Assembly: GCF_954871325.1 (NCBI RefSeq)
Contig: NC_088776.1
Location: forward strand, 18,538,052 to 18,602,051
DNA from: Gordionus sp. m RMFG-2023
Lineage: Eukaryota > Nematomorpha > Gordioida > Chordodea > Parachordodidae
Direction: 5' to 3'
DNA: 64,000 nt
The notes under the pieces: generated by a model
Databases searched by the model: none
Seen by the model: the letters and a program-made list of their open reading frames with translations, nothing else
Told to the model about the DNA's origin: nothing
In this document: positions 1-11,502 of the stretch, piece after piece
Layout of the letters: every line of letters starts with the position of its first letter
Position numbering within the stretch: the stretch's first letter is position 1
Program-made: the position numbers and the translations under genes

Positions 1-270
1 TTAGTCGACTAAAACGACTAATATAGTCGACTAAAACGACTAATATAGTCGACTAAAACGACTAACATAGTCGACTAAAACGACTAAAACAACTAATATA
101 GTCGACTAAAACGACTAACATAGTCGACTAAAACGACTAATTTAGTCGACTAAAACGACTAATATAGTCGACTAAAACGACTAATTTAGTCGACTAAAAG
201 AACTAATTAAGTCGACTAAAAGAACTAATTAAGTCGACTAAAAGAACTAATAAAGTCGACTAAATTAAGT
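1..270 (+). repeat. 22-bp minisatellite, outer left arm
   Basis: About a dozen tandem units built on TAGTCGACTAAAACGACTA; the unit is 22 bp and later units vary. TTAGTCGACTAA is a perfect palindrome. The same motif returns in inverted order at 11170-11440, so this is the outer part of the left arm. The array continues past the window start. Confidence 0.9.
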
Positions 271-295
271 CATTAAACATAACATAATCCTTATT

Positions 296-2625
296 TTTGA
301 TAAATTTTTTAGGTAAAAATATATGTTGTAAAGATGTAAAAATAAAATTTCAGTGAAGATGTACCATCATAGAAAAATATTAATTGTTATTTTTGAAAAG
401 TAAATAGATAAAAATATATTTATTGTAAAAGTGTTAAAATAAAATTTCAGTGAAGATGTACCATAGAAGAGTGACAATTATCATAATCGTTATTTGTGAA
501 CTTTTTTGAATTTTTTTAAAACAAATAGGTAAAAATATATATTGTAAAGATGTTAAAATAAAATTTCAGTGAAGATGTACCGTAGATAGGTGACAATTAT
601 CATAATCGTTATTTGTGAACTTTTTTGAATTTTTTTAAAATAAATAGGTAAAAATATATATTGTAAGGATGTTAAAATAAAATTTCAGTGAAGATGTACC
701 GTAGATAGGTGACAATTATCATATTCGTTATTTGTGAATTTTTTGAATTTTTTTAAAATAAATAGGTAAAAATATATATTGTAAAGATGTTAAAATAAAA
801 TTTCAGTGAAGATGTACCGTAGATAGGTGACAATTATCATAATCGTTATTTGTGAACTTTTTTAATTTTTTTCAAAATAATAGGTAAAAATATATATTGT
901 AAAGATGTTAAAATAAAATTTCAGTGAAGATGTATCATAGAAAAGTGACAATTGTCATAATCGTTATTTGTGAACTTTTTTGAATTTTTTTAAAACAAAT
1001 AGGTAAAAATATATATTGTAAAGATGTTAAAATAAAATTTCAGTGAAGATGTACCATAGAAAAGTGACAATTGTCATAATCGTTATTTTTGAACTTTTTT
1101 GATTTTTTTTAAAACAAATAGGTATAAATATATATTGTAAAGATGTTAAAATAAAATTTCAGTGAAGATGTACCAGAGAAAAGTGACAATTGTCATAATC
1201 ATTATTTTTTAACTTTTTTGAATTTTTTAAAAGCAAATAGGTAAAAATATATATTGTAAAGATGTTAAAATAAAATTTCAGTGAAGATGTACCGTAGATA
1301 GGTGACAATTATCATAATCGTTATTTGTGAACTTTTTTGAATTTTTTTAAAACAAATAGGTAAAAATATATATTGTAAAGATGTTAAAATAAAATTTCAG
1401 TGAAGATGTACCATAGAAAAGTGACAATTGTCATAATCGTTATTTGTGAACTTTTTTGAATTTTTTTAAAACAAATAGGTAAAAATATATATTGTAAAGA
1501 TGTAAAAATAAAATTTCAGTGAAGATGTACCATAGAAAAGTGACAATTGTCATAATCGTTATTTGTGAACTTTTTTGAATTTTTTTAAAGTAAATAGGTA
1601 AAAATATATATTGTAAAGATGTTAAAATAAAATTTCAGTGAAGATGTACCGTAGATAGGTGACAATTATCATAATCGTTATTTGTGAACTTTTTTAATTT
1701 TTTTCAAAATAATAGGTAAAAATATATATTGTAAAGATGTTAAAATAAAATTTCAGTGAAGATGTATCATAGAAAAGTGACAATTGTCATAATCGTTATT
1801 TGTGAACTTTTTTGAATTTTTTTAAAACAAATAGGTAAAAATATATATTGTAAAGATGTTAAAATAAAATTTCAGTGAAGATGTACCATAGAAAAGTGAC
1901 AATTGTCATAATCGTTATTTTTGAACTTTTTTGATTTTTTTTAAAACAAATAGGTATAAATATATATTGTAAAGATGTTAAAATAAAATTTCAGTGAAGA
2001 TGTACCAGAGAAAAGTGACAATTGTCATAATCATTATTTTTTAACTTTTTTGAATTTTTTAAAAGCAAATAGGTAAAAATATATATTGTAAAGATGTTAA
2101 AATAAAATTTCAGTGAAGATGTACCGTAGATAGGTGACAATTATCATAATCGTTATTTGTGAACTTTTTTGAATTTTTTTAAAACAAATAGGTAAAAATA
2201 TATATTGTAAAGATGTTAAAATAAAATTTCAGTGAAGATGTACCATAGAAAAGTGACAATTGTCATAATCGTTATTTGTGAACTTTTTTTGAATTTTTTT
2301 AAAACAAATAGGTAAAAATATATATTGTAAAGATGTAAAAATAAAATTTCAGTGAAGATGTACCATAGAAAAGTGACAATTGTCATAATCGTTATTTGTG
2401 AACTTTTTTGAATTTTTTTAAAGTAAATAGGTAAAAATATATATTGTAAAGATGTTAAAATAAAATTTCAGTGAAGATGTACCGTAGATAGGTGACAATT
2501 ATCATAATCGTTATTTGTGAACTTTTTTGAATTTTTTTAACAAATAGGTAAAAATATATATTGTAAAGATGTTAAAATAAAATTTCAGTTAAGATGTACC
2601 ATAGAAAAGTAACATTTGTCTATTT
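296..2625 (+). repeat. 119-bp minisatellite, inner left arm (about 19 units)
   Basis: Tandem AT-rich units with a 119-bp period, for example the GTGACAATTGTCA core at 945, 1064 and 1183. Many units contain the perfect 12-bp palindrome TGACAATTGTCA; others carry TGACAATTATCA. A seven-unit block (about 780-1612) is repeated almost exactly at about 1612-2445, giving a higher-order period of about 832 bp. Related units occur at 10255-11135, 13020-14340 and 16480-17690. Confidence 0.9.
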
Positions 2626-2639
2626 TTCAACTTTTTAGC

Positions 2640-3390
2640 TGAAACGAGCAGACTTTTATTTACTCCCCTTTATCTTATTGGGCGAGCTAGCTAAATAATA
2701 TCAAAAATTACGAGCGGACCGGTTAAAAATTTTTTACTTTTAATTTTTATCTAAAATTTATCAGGTAACATTAAAAAATATATGCTTCATAAAATTTTAA
2801 CATTTGTCCAAAGTACAAATAATTGTTGTGGATGTTATATGTGGGAAAAGCCTATGAGATTAAAAAACTTCTTATTTTATTTACATGGATGAATATAAAT
2901 CGACGTGAATAAAAATATGATTTCACCTATGGCCCAAAAGAAAAGAAAATTTAATTATTAAATTTTAAATGCACTGTTTGAAATAGGTAGCATCCACGTC
3001 AAGATTAAATCACAACATAAGATTAGATGAAGTTATGAGATGAGAGCACACTTTTTAATTACATAACCATTTAAATTTTAAAGTAAGTTTATTGATATTT
3101 TAAGGCTTAGCACCATTTTTTTGTACATTTCTTTAATTTATTATTTTAGAAAATATAAATCCCTTCTCTTTCTCAATTATTTAAAATTTGTAATAATAAT
3201 TTAGCAATATTTTTTGATTCTTTAAAATATTTCATTAAAATGTATTATTTATATTATATTTATTATTTTAAATTTCAATGATTATAACGCCTCGATGGCA
3301 CCAGTAAGTTTTTGTATAAAATTTTTATTTTTAAAAAAATTCTTATTTTAATTTATATTTAAAAAAAAAATCTTTTTTAAAATAATTTAC
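2640..3390. other. AT-rich stretch without a recognised gene
   Basis: Non-repetitive AT-rich sequence between the left array and the first candidate exon. No long open frame or recognised motif was seen. It is presumably the 5' leader region of the hAT element. Confidence 0.5.
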
Positions 3391-3397
3391 ATTTATA

Positions 3398-3605
3398 ATG
3401 AGTAGTTTATCTTTATCTTCTTCTTCAAGCAATGCCATTACTATGATGGATTCTCAAGAGATAGTAGAAGATGAAGTAATTTATATTAATTTTATATTTA
3501 AAACTTATAAACCCAATGTTTTATAAAAAAAAGACCTTATTTAGAGATTTAGAGTTAGAAAATACTAATACTATTATGGATTCTCAACAGAAGAATGAAG
3601 ATGAT
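3398..3605 (+). other. Candidate 5' exons of the hAT transposase gene
   Basis: Two short open stretches end at good donor sites. ATG at 3398 opens 26 serine-rich codons ending at a GTAATT donor at 3476. A second stretch (about 3555-3605) ends at a GTAAGT donor at 3606. Both end in similar acidic sequence (MDSQ followed by Asp/Glu), both are in phase 0, and an acceptor at about 3553 would join them. They could be the amino end of the transposase whose main exons start at 7507. The link is inference; the intervening 3.7 kb would be an intron filled with older insertions. Confidence 0.3.
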
Positions 3606-4394
3606 GTAAGTTTTAATATTTTTTTATATATTTAATTTAAATTATTATACCTAATTAGTGTTTTCGGCCTGGGTTCAAGCCGGTTCAGAAGTTATTTAAT
3701 ATGATACCAATTTAGAGAAATGATAAAAATATTTTATTCAAAAATAGCGCACGGGTCGGGCTTCAGTCGACTCATGACTAATTAACCGGTTTGAATATGA
3801 GTCGTTTTGCCGGCCTCGGTCAACTATTTAGCAACAAAAGACATTGTGTTGTTAAAAAGACAGTTCACCCGACTCAGAGTCTCTAGACGTTATTCGAATT
3901 AGTTGATTAACTCAAGTCGACTCTTTTATAGTCAAAACAATTGGTCCCTTTATTTTAAACTCTTATCTATATAGGAGAGACTGGGGTTATTCGAACCAAT
4001 TTTTAAAAAATTGGCAGCTCCTATGATTAGATACCTAAATCTATATTCTATAAAGGTGCCTTATAAAAATCTTAAGATTATAATTATTTTTTTAAATTTT
4101 AATTTTTGTAAAAGTGATAATTTTGTTCAACAAGTCCCGATAGCAGGGTGAGGCAAACCACTTCAAGAGGCTTCCTAAACCATTGGTTTTTTAGGCGATA
4201 AAATATTGAAATGCATTTTTATTTATTAATAATGATATGTATTGAATGATTTTATTGTTCAAAATATGATATTACTTATAAATTAAAGCTAATAAATAAT
4301 ATATAAAAATCGAAACTTAATTTTTTCAAATTTAATAAACATTTTGGACATAAAAAAATATGAATTAGAGATTAAGATTTCTAAGTATTCCCAA

Positions 4395-4960
4395 ACCAAT
4401 CATACCTGTGATGAAGTACTTAAGTGCCTTAAGTCCTTTAAAAAAGGGAAAACAGGTGGGTTGGATGGTTTTAGACCTGGTTTTTTTGCTGATTTATCAG
4501 TGCTATGATAATGGTTTTATTGACCATTTGATGAAATGATTAACTAAACATTGCAATAATATCCTCTTATGAGAAGTTCCTCTTTGTATTCGTCTAATTC
4601 TTTTTGGCGCTCGTCTTGTTTCTTTAACCAAGCGGGATCACGGCGGCAAAAGACTTGTCTGGGATGTCTCGCGTGTTACCTCCTTTCCGTCTAACGGAAA
4701 TACCGAACCCCTGGAACTCCAAGAACTCGATAATAATAAATATAGATTCCTCCCTAATTCTTTTATATTTATTCCCCTAATTTTTAGCGTTCTGGGAAAC
4801 CCCGGTCCCCATTCCCTAAAGTTCTTAAATTAATTGGGTAGAAGAATTGCATTAAGGACAGGGGTCAAAAACGAGTTCTTATCTCTTAAACAAAAAATCC
4901 AATTCGAAATCCTAAAAATGTTTCTTCGAAACCTCCCTTTTCCCTCCTAGTTCAGCACCT
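4395..4960 (+). pseudogene. R2-type LINE fragment with internal deletion
   Basis: The translation has the reverse-transcriptase entry motif (SFKKGKTGGLDGFRP, about 4410-4480), then LFGARLVSLTK (about 4596-4635). It passes straight into what looks like the C-terminal endonuclease region (KRLVWDVSRV, then a VLGNPGPHSLKFL stretch near 4790). The palm domain is missing, so this is an internally deleted copy with other breaks. The same family is seen at 34139-36110 and 59770-60607. The GGxDGxRP and VWDVSR motifs are known from LINEs with a restriction-like endonuclease. Confidence 0.7.
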
Positions 4961-4997
4961 ATAATTTGCAAAATATTTTTTTTAGCGGCTTAAATCA

Positions 4998-5670
4998 GGA
5001 TTGTGCATTTGACCGGTCAAATAAATTTCGGTCAATTGACAGATATTTGACCGGTAAAATATGGTCAAATTCAAATATATGTTTTTTAAGTTAATATCTA
5101 TATTATTAATTTTTTAAATTCATTGTCATTAAATAACTAACATTTAGCTATCCGTAACAGATTCTTGTTTTGATTCATATTCAATATTATTATTTTCTTT
5201 AATATTTTTTAATCAATTTTCCTGATGTCTTAGATCTTCAATCGATTTTTATTTTTATAAAAATATTAACCCAAATCGACCTATTTCCTTCAAAATAAGA
5301 AGTAGAACTAGGAATTATTAATTTCTTAATGTGGTGGGCAAAGTTTAATCTATTAACTTGAGGTCGGAATTGATTGTTTTTGGAAATTATTATTTTCCTA
5401 ATTCGCTATATTAAACATGCTGTTTTTGCTTTTGAAATTAATTATATCACTTAAAATATTTTGGTCATCACTATCTTGTAAAATAGCTAATTCTAGAATT
5501 ATATCACATACTTCATTAAATTCACTACTAGTGAGATTCCCCTCTTGATATTGTTGACCCAAAAAATAAGCAAAAATTGTGATCAATTTGACCGTATTTG
5601 ACTAGGTCAAATACTCCTTTGGTTAAGTGACTGATTAATTGACCGACTTGCCGTAAATTTTTTCTTAAAT
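4998..5670. repeat. Possible non-autonomous transposon with GGTCAAA subterminal motifs
   Basis: TTTGACCGGTCAAAT and GTCAATTGAC near 5010-5060 reappear as related motifs near 5585-5650 (TTTGACTAGGTCAAAT, AATTGACCGAC). The pattern of short self-complementary motifs at both sides resembles the other hAT-type elements here. No clean terminus or target duplication was found. A 62-codon open stretch on the minus strand inside (5398-5586) is not recognised. Confidence 0.35.
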
Positions 5671-5860
5671 TAAAATAAAAATACCCCCTCTCCCTCCCCC
5701 CCCCCCCCCCCACGTTTTGGTAAGAAATATAATTTTAAAAAAAAATACAATGAATTTTACTTAAATTAAAATAAAAATACCCCCTCCCCCCCCCCCCCCC
5801 CCCGTTTTGGTAAAAAATATAATTTAAAAAAAAACAAAACAATGAATTTTATATGCCAAA
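5663..5860 (+). repeat. Tandem duplication of about 100 bp with poly-C runs
   Basis: Two copies of a segment running from AAATTAAAATAAAAATACCC through a long poly-C tract to GTTTTGGTAA and an AT-rich tail. The C runs (about 5695-5711 and 5783-5803) are conspicuous in this AT-rich sequence. Confidence 0.8.
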
Positions 5861-6105
5861 AAATAAAATTATTCCCCTCATTCCCTTTAGGTGCCAGCTA
5901 GGCGTTAACAAATTATAAGAATAAAAATAGTTTAAGTTATTTATTTTTAAAATTATTATAAAAAATATAAACAATTAAATATATTTTTTAAATTATGATC
6001 CCAAATTAAATCATTGAGAATTTAATAAGTTATTTTATTAACATTGAATTTATATTTTTATAGAGTCTTATAAAAATAATTAAAATTGAAAGTAATATTT
6101 CGTTA

Positions 6106-6680
6106 ACAGATATTGATGATGGTTAGGATAATTTTACTTATTGATAATATAGATATAGATTCGCCCACAAATGCACTCCACATAGAACTTGATAATATTC
6201 ATGAAGGTGCTAATATTTATACAGTTACTGCTTTATTAATGGCAGGTAAAATTAGTAAAAGAAAAATAGGGAGACCTTTAAATGAAACTCCTAAATTATA
6301 AAAAGGTTCTAGGTTATTTCAGGTAATATCATAAGTTAGATGATAATATAGGACATTGGCCAGAAGCGTCCAAAACTCGAAAAAGGTGTAAACTATGTGT
6401 TAGCGTATATTCAAGGACTAAGTGTGAAAAATGTGAAATTTATTTATATTCTAACCAGAATATAAATTGTTTCAAAACTTTTCATAATAAATACATATAT
6501 ATTTTTTTATACATGCAATTCGCTCAATGATGTCAAATTGTATCGTGATTTTTTTTTTACCTGTAAACTATGAAAAAAAAAGTAGAAATAAAATTTTACA
6601 TCCTTAGTATATATTAATGAAGATTTTTTATAAAAAATTTTTTTTAGTTTTATTTTAAAAAGTCGAGCTTTAAAGGGTTA
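6106..6680 (+). pseudogene. piggyBac transposase C-terminal fragment and right end
   Basis: Around 6350-6500 the translation reads HWPEASKTRKRCKLC, then paired cysteines and CFKTFHNK. This is the cysteine-rich C-terminal zinc-binding domain of piggyBac transposases. Just downstream, near 6670, TTTAAAGGGTTAA has the form of a piggyBac right terminus (GGGTTAA). The catalytic domain is absent and the frame is interrupted, so it is a decayed 3' remnant inside the larger hAT element. Confidence 0.65.
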
Positions 6681-7291
6681 ATTTAGAAATTAAATTTTTG
6701 ATTAAATTATATTTCGTTGAATACAATTTTTAAAAATTGGAATTTTTAAGTTTTTTTTCAAAACTAAATTGATAGTAAGTATAAAGATACTGTAAGCACT
6801 GGATTACGTAGTAATTAACAAATATAAATTAAATGGTAAATTTTTTAAAAAAAATATTTTTTCAAAGGGAAAAGGCTAACATTTTAAACGTAATTTTAAT
6901 TATTTTTATATCATTGAACTAAGAATTAAATTCTCTATCCAAAAATGCTTAGATTTTTTGGATTGTGATTTTAATTCTGAGTTCATTGATATAAAAATAC
7001 TTAAAATTTCCTTGGATGATACTGTGTATTTTTTAAATGTTTTACGTTTTTGTTTTTACACCATTTAATAAATTCATTTGAAATAAATTGTTGACCATGG
7101 TTATACTCATTTTTCTAATCTATTTATTCAATTCTTACTTGAATCTTTAATTCTATCGATCTCGATCCATTATAAGTATGCAGCAATTCCTACCAGAGTC
7201 ATTTTGGGGAGTCATTTTGGGTCGATTTTTCGCCCAAAAATTAACCCAATAAGTACATTAACAACATTAACTATACACAATATTTTATAGA

Positions 7292-7389
7292 ATCAAAAGG
7301 CCGATAGTATTCACAATGCAGTAGAAAATAGTTATGAAATCATAAACAATGAAGGAATCAATATTCGTGGGTTTGACACAGATTCAGAT
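7292..7389 (+). other. Candidate exon upstream of the BED exon
   Basis: An open, acidic stretch (VENSYEIINNEG, then GFDTDSD) follows a TTTTATAG acceptor-like site and ends at a GTAATAT donor at 7390. It would join in phase 0 to the exon starting at 7507. It may be part of the transposase amino end. The exact 5' boundary is uncertain. Confidence 0.35.
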
Positions 7390-7506
7390 GTAATATATTT
7401 CGATAGTATAAAATTTTAAAAATATATAATATAATATAACCTTTTTTTTATAATAACAATAAATCACAAATGATAAAATATGTTTATGTATATAAATAAT
7501 ATATAG

Positions 7507-9439
7507 ATAGAGCCTTTGACTAGCCAAGATGCTATTATATGTGACTTATCACAAATTTCAGATATATCTACATCTAGTAAGTTAAATATTTCCAATGTAT
7601 TCAAGATGACTCCGAAAAAATCTCGCCGAAAGTGTATATACTGCAATACACATTACAGTTTAAATACAGCCTCAAGTATGTATTATTAAAATTTAATATA
7701 CGATTATAATATATTTTTAGCAAATTAAAGAGGCACATTTCTAAATCACATTCGCATTTAAAAATGGAAAACAAAAACAAAAAAAGACATTCATTAGTGG
7801 GGATAAGAAATTTAGTATCTCACGAAAATACACAATTGAATAAATTAATTATGAGATATATTATAAAATGTAACATCTCATTTAATAAAATAGAATCTCC
7901 ATATTTCAGAGATATTTTCTCTTTTATATTTAAAAATGAGAGAATATGGTGCAGGCAGACGGCTGCCTGCTATGTTAAAGATTTATATAAAAAATCTAAA
8001 AATAAAATTATTAAAGACCTTAAACAGGTCAATAGTAAAATCTGCCTTACAACGGACATATGGACCGGAATAAACTCAATATCTTATTGTTCTATAACAA
8101 TACATTATATTGACAAAAATTGGAAATTTGTCAATTTCCTACTTGATCTAATAGATTTACCTCATCCACATACGGGTGAGGAAATATCAAATAATCTTTT
8201 ATCCTCTCTCCAATCTTTTGGCATACAAGAAAAAGTAATGTCCATTACTATCGATAATGCAAAAAATTTCCTCTCATCTGTGTCTATAATGACAAAATTT
8301 TATATAGATAAATACGGTTATTCTCTATATAGCATTAGATGCCTGGCTCATATATTAAATATAATAGTGAGCTCAGGAATGAATATCATGAATGAAAAAT
8401 TGGAAAAAATAAATAAATTCGTTAAAAAGTTGCATAATTCCCCCAAATTTATGAAGGAATATATGGAATTATCAGGTGGGACTCGTATACCACTTGATGT
8501 CGTCACAAGATGGAATTCCAAATTCTTAATGATTTCCATAATTAACAAAGTAATAACAAACACCATTTTTAAATTTAATTTTATATTTAAAGAATATTGA
8601 TGTGGTAAATGATTTAGGCAAGAAAGGCAGCCTTCCTGATAATCAAATTATTATAAATAATGAAGAGGCCAAATTTTTAAAAGATATTGAAATATTTTTG
8701 AAACCATTCTTCAATATTACCCAAGAAATATCCTCAGATACAAATTCTACAATTGGTTCGGCAGTTTTATTTATAGATGAAATTGTCAAAACACTAGAAG
8801 ATGTTAGTGAAAATCATGAAAACGAAACATTAAAAAATGCTGCTGCTGTTATGTTAAAAAAATCAAAGATATATATGAAACACATAAATACTCTTTCAAA
8901 TTATATATCGTGTTTGTTAGACCCAAAGACAAAGAAAAAATTTTTGCCTAAATTTATAAATAATCCTGATTATTTTAAAAATTTCGAAACGTTATATATT
9001 AAATATAAAAGTACAATGTCAGGATCGTCAGCGTACGATTACAATGAGCCCGATATGGAAGCCATGCCTTATTCTGTGCGTATACATAATAAACTAAGAA
9101 GGTAAATATGATTACATAGTTATATATATATTGTCTTTATTATTTAGGGCTAATTATGAAATTCCACAACATGCCACAGATGAAATAGATACATATTTAA
9201 AAGAGGAAGTAGCTAGTCCGACAACCAATGTACTCGATTGGTGGCAAAAAAACAGCTCAATATATCCAACTTTGTCTTTAATGGCCAGAGACTTTTTGGC
9301 TCAGCAAACTACGAGTGTTGCCAGCGAAAGAATCTTTAGCAAAGCGGTGGAATGCATGACTAAAAAACGTAACCGCCTTTCATCCATCACTTTGAAGCAA
9401 TGTTTATCTATTGATTGCTGGGACATAGAACTTTTATAA
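7507..9439 (+). CDS. hAT transposase with BED zinc finger, four exons, apparently intact
   Basis: Exons 7507-7679, 7721-8549, 8593-9101 and 9148-9439 join in frame across three introns of 41, 43 and 46 bp, all GT-AG, giving 600 codons. The first in-frame ATG in this exon is at 7606 (567 aa); upstream exons may add more. A BED finger straddles the first intron: KCIYC, then LKRHISKSH, with CX2C and HX4H spacing. The RNase H-like core follows, with catalytic Asp candidates in LTTDIWTG and ITIDNAKN, then a conserved TRWNS. The C-terminus has the hAT dimerisation motif (SERIFSKA, then KKRNRLSS). It would act in the nucleus on the element's ends. Its C-terminus is about 60% identical to the relic at 15337-15562. 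No in-frame stop was seen once the introns are removed, so it may be active. Confidence 0.8.
7680..7720 (+). other. 41-bp intron in the hAT transposase
   Basis: Donor GTATTATT at 7680 and acceptor ATATTTTTAG ending at 7720. Removing it completes the BED zinc finger in phase 2. An earlier GTATGT at 7676 would put the next exon out of frame, so the later donor is preferred. Confidence 0.6.
8550..8592 (+). other. 43-bp intron in the hAT transposase
   Basis: Donor GTAATAAC at 8550 and acceptor TATTTAAAG ending at 8592. Splicing in phase 0 joins the TRWNS region to the following exon and skips a stop codon at 8598. Confidence 0.65.
9102..9147 (+). other. 46-bp intron in the hAT transposase
   Basis: Donor GTAAATATG at 9102 and acceptor TTTATTATTTAG ending at 9147. 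Splicing in phase 2 restores an Arg codon and leads into the last exon with the dimerisation region. Confidence 0.7.
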
Positions 9440-9768
9440 TGATATTATATTAACATTTTTTAAATCTATATATTTCCGTGTATTTTAATAAAAATATTTT
9501 TATATTATGTGTACGTTTATTTATTAATAAATTGAATTAAATTAAATGCGTGTTCCTTTGAATTTTTTTTATCATAAAGAATGCAGAATATTTAGTTATT
9601 GAAGCGATATTTAATCATGGGTAAAAAAATGTGAAATAAAAATTTAAATAATTTTTAAACTTTTCGTCTTGCCCTGCCCATATAAAAAAATTTAAACCAC
9701 GCTCGCCCCCCATATAAATTTAAACATGCCCATTCTTCAAATTTTTTACGCATCTAATAAAAAATAAA

Positions 9769-10125
9769 TTATTTAGTTTCACCCTTACTAAAAATTTCAT
9801 AATTTAGTAAGCATAAAAAAATTTCCGATTTAATTGATGATATTGCCAATTGTGTAAGTTTTTCCAAGGCCTTTTTAGAAATACCTTTACTATTTTTTTT
9901 CATCAAAATGTAGGAAGTAAATATTACACATCCAAAATAAGTTCTCTTTTCGCCGAAAAAAACAGTTCTGATGTTTATAATTTTATCAATCATAGGACGA
10001 AATGCTTCGACCCGATAATTGCAATCAAATCCTACAAGTATTTTTATTAACTCATTAATTTTTACGACGATAACATCCGAAACAGTTATCGATAATCTGG
10101 TATTTAAAATTTTTTTTATAAGCAT
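9769..10125 (-). CDS. Uncharacterised 118-aa ORF inside the hAT element
   Basis: Uninterrupted frame on the strand opposite the transposase, between its 3' end and the right minisatellite arm. The predicted protein is lysine- and isoleucine-rich with no obvious signal peptide or zinc ligands. The middle (FFGEKRTYFGCVIF) looks less biased in composition than random AT-rich translation, and the remainder could form helices. I do not recognise the family. It may be an accessory gene of the element or a remnant of another transposon. DNA just downstream (9655-9790) weakly resembles the left end of the hAT at 50072, which favours the second reading. Confidence 0.4.
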   Translation of the reverse strand: MLIKKILNTRLSITVSDVIVVKINELIKILVGFDCNYRVEAFRPMIDKIINIRTVFFGEKRTYFGCVIFTSYILMKKNSKGISKKALEKLTQLAISSIKSEIFLCLLNYEIFSKGETK

Positions 10126-10254
10126 ATATTTTTTAATGTTTATCTAATGAATTTTAAATGAAAAATAAACGTTAAAAGTTTGTTAGCCTTCCTTGTGTTA
10201 AATTTTTCAAAGATCCGTTAGCACTTTTAAAAATTCGATAAATATTTTATATAA

Positions 10255-11135
10255 CGATTATGAAAATTATCATTCCTATGGTACATATTCATTTATGTTT
10301 CATTTTTACATCTTTACAATATATATTTTTACCTATTTGTTTTAAAAAAATTCAAAAAAGTTCACAAATAACGATTATGACAATTGTCACTTTTCTATGA
10401 TACATCTTCACTGAAATTATATTTCAACATCTTTACAATATATATTTTTACCTATTTGTTTTAAAAAAATTCAAAAAAGTTCACAAATAACGATTATGAC
10501 AATTGTCACTTTTCTATGGTACATCTTCACTGAAATTTCATTTTTACACCTTTACAATATATATTTTTACCTATTTACTTTGAAAAAGTTCAAAAATAAC
10601 GATTATGACAATTGTCACCTTTCTATGGTACATCTTCACTGAAATTTTATTTTAACATCTTTAAAATATATATTTTTACCTATTTGTTTTAAAAATATTC
10701 AAAAAAGTTCACAAATAACGATTATGATAATTGTCACTTTTCTATGATACATCTTCACTGAAATTATATTTCAACATCTTTACAATATATATTTTTACCT
10801 ATTTACTTTGAAAAAATTCAAAAAAGTTCAAAAATAACGATTATGACAATTGTCACCTTTCTATGGTACATCTTCACTGAAATTTTATTTTAACATCTTC
10901 ACAATATATATTTTTACCTATTTGTTTTAAAAAAGTTCACAAATAACGATTATGACAATTGTCACTTTTCTATGGTACATCTTCACTAAAATTTTATTTT
11001 AACATCTTTACAATATATATTTTTACCTATATGCTTTGAAAAAATTCAAAAAAGTTCAAAAATAACGATTATGACAATTGTCACTTTTTTATGGTACATC
11101 TTCACTGAAATTTTAACTTAATATGTTTACGATAT
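10255..11135 (-). repeat. 119-bp minisatellite, right arm, inverted
   Basis: About seven to eight units that are the reverse complement of the array at 296-2625, with the same TGACAATTGTCA core. Arm lengths are very unequal (about 0.9 against 2.3 kb), consistent with unit gain or loss after the inverted arms formed. Confidence 0.9.
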
Positions 11136-11169
11136 ATATTTTTACCTTTACCTATATATGCTGCTAACT

Positions 11170-11440
11170 AAAAAATCAACTTAGTCGACTAAATTAGTCG
11201 TTTTAGTCGACTAAATTAGTTGTTTTAGTCGACTATATTAGTCGTTTTAGTCGACTATGTTAGTCGTTTTAGTCGACTATATTAGTCGTTTTAGTCGACT
11301 ATGTTAGTCGTTTTAGTCGACTATATTAGTCGTTTTAGTCGACTATGTTAGTCGTTTTAGTCGACTATATTAGTCGTTTTAGTCGACTAATTAGTCGTTT
11401 TAGTCGACTAATAGACTAATTTAGTCGCTAAAGTTTTTAG
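11170..11440 (-). repeat. 22-bp minisatellite, outer right arm, inverted
   Basis: Roughly eleven units of TTTTAGTCGACTA type, the inverse of the array at 1-270. The array decays into TAGTCG fragments and leads to the terminus at 11502. Confidence 0.9.
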
Positions 11441-11490
11441 TCGATTTCCATGACTACGACTATTAGTCGTAGTCGAAAGAACTCGACTAA

Positions 11491-11502
11491 TTAACAACAC
11501 TA
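11491..11502 (-). repeat. Right terminal inverted repeat (TTAACAACACTA)
   Basis: Identical to the termini at 18394-18405 and (inverted) 12316-12327, and to those of the small palindromic elements at 44177 and 54369. The following GTTGTAAC is the expected 8-bp target copy; its partner is out of view. Confidence 0.75.

Larger units (their letters stand above)
1..11502 (+). mobile_element. Fold-back hAT element, autonomous-looking, left end outside the window
   Basis: The right end is TTAACAACACTA at 11491-11502, the inverse of TAGTGTTGTTAA, which starts the element at 12316. Left and right flanks carry the same two minisatellite families in inverted order: 22-bp then 119-bp units at 1-2625, and 119-bp then 22-bp units at 10255-11440. 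A BED-finger hAT transposase gene lies between them on the plus strand. The eight bases after the right end (GTTGTAAC) would be the target duplication, but the left copy is outside the window. Older LINE (4395-4960) and piggyBac (6106-6680) fragments sit inside, apparently in a long 5' intron or leader. Calling 1-11502 one element rests on the mirrored arrays and the shared terminus. Confidence 0.75.

Noticed and set aside
1-2640. CRISPR-like or centromeric satellite interpretation of the arrays
   Set aside because: Units are contiguous with no unique spacers, and the arrays are mirrored around transposase genes with a transposon terminus, so they belong to elements.
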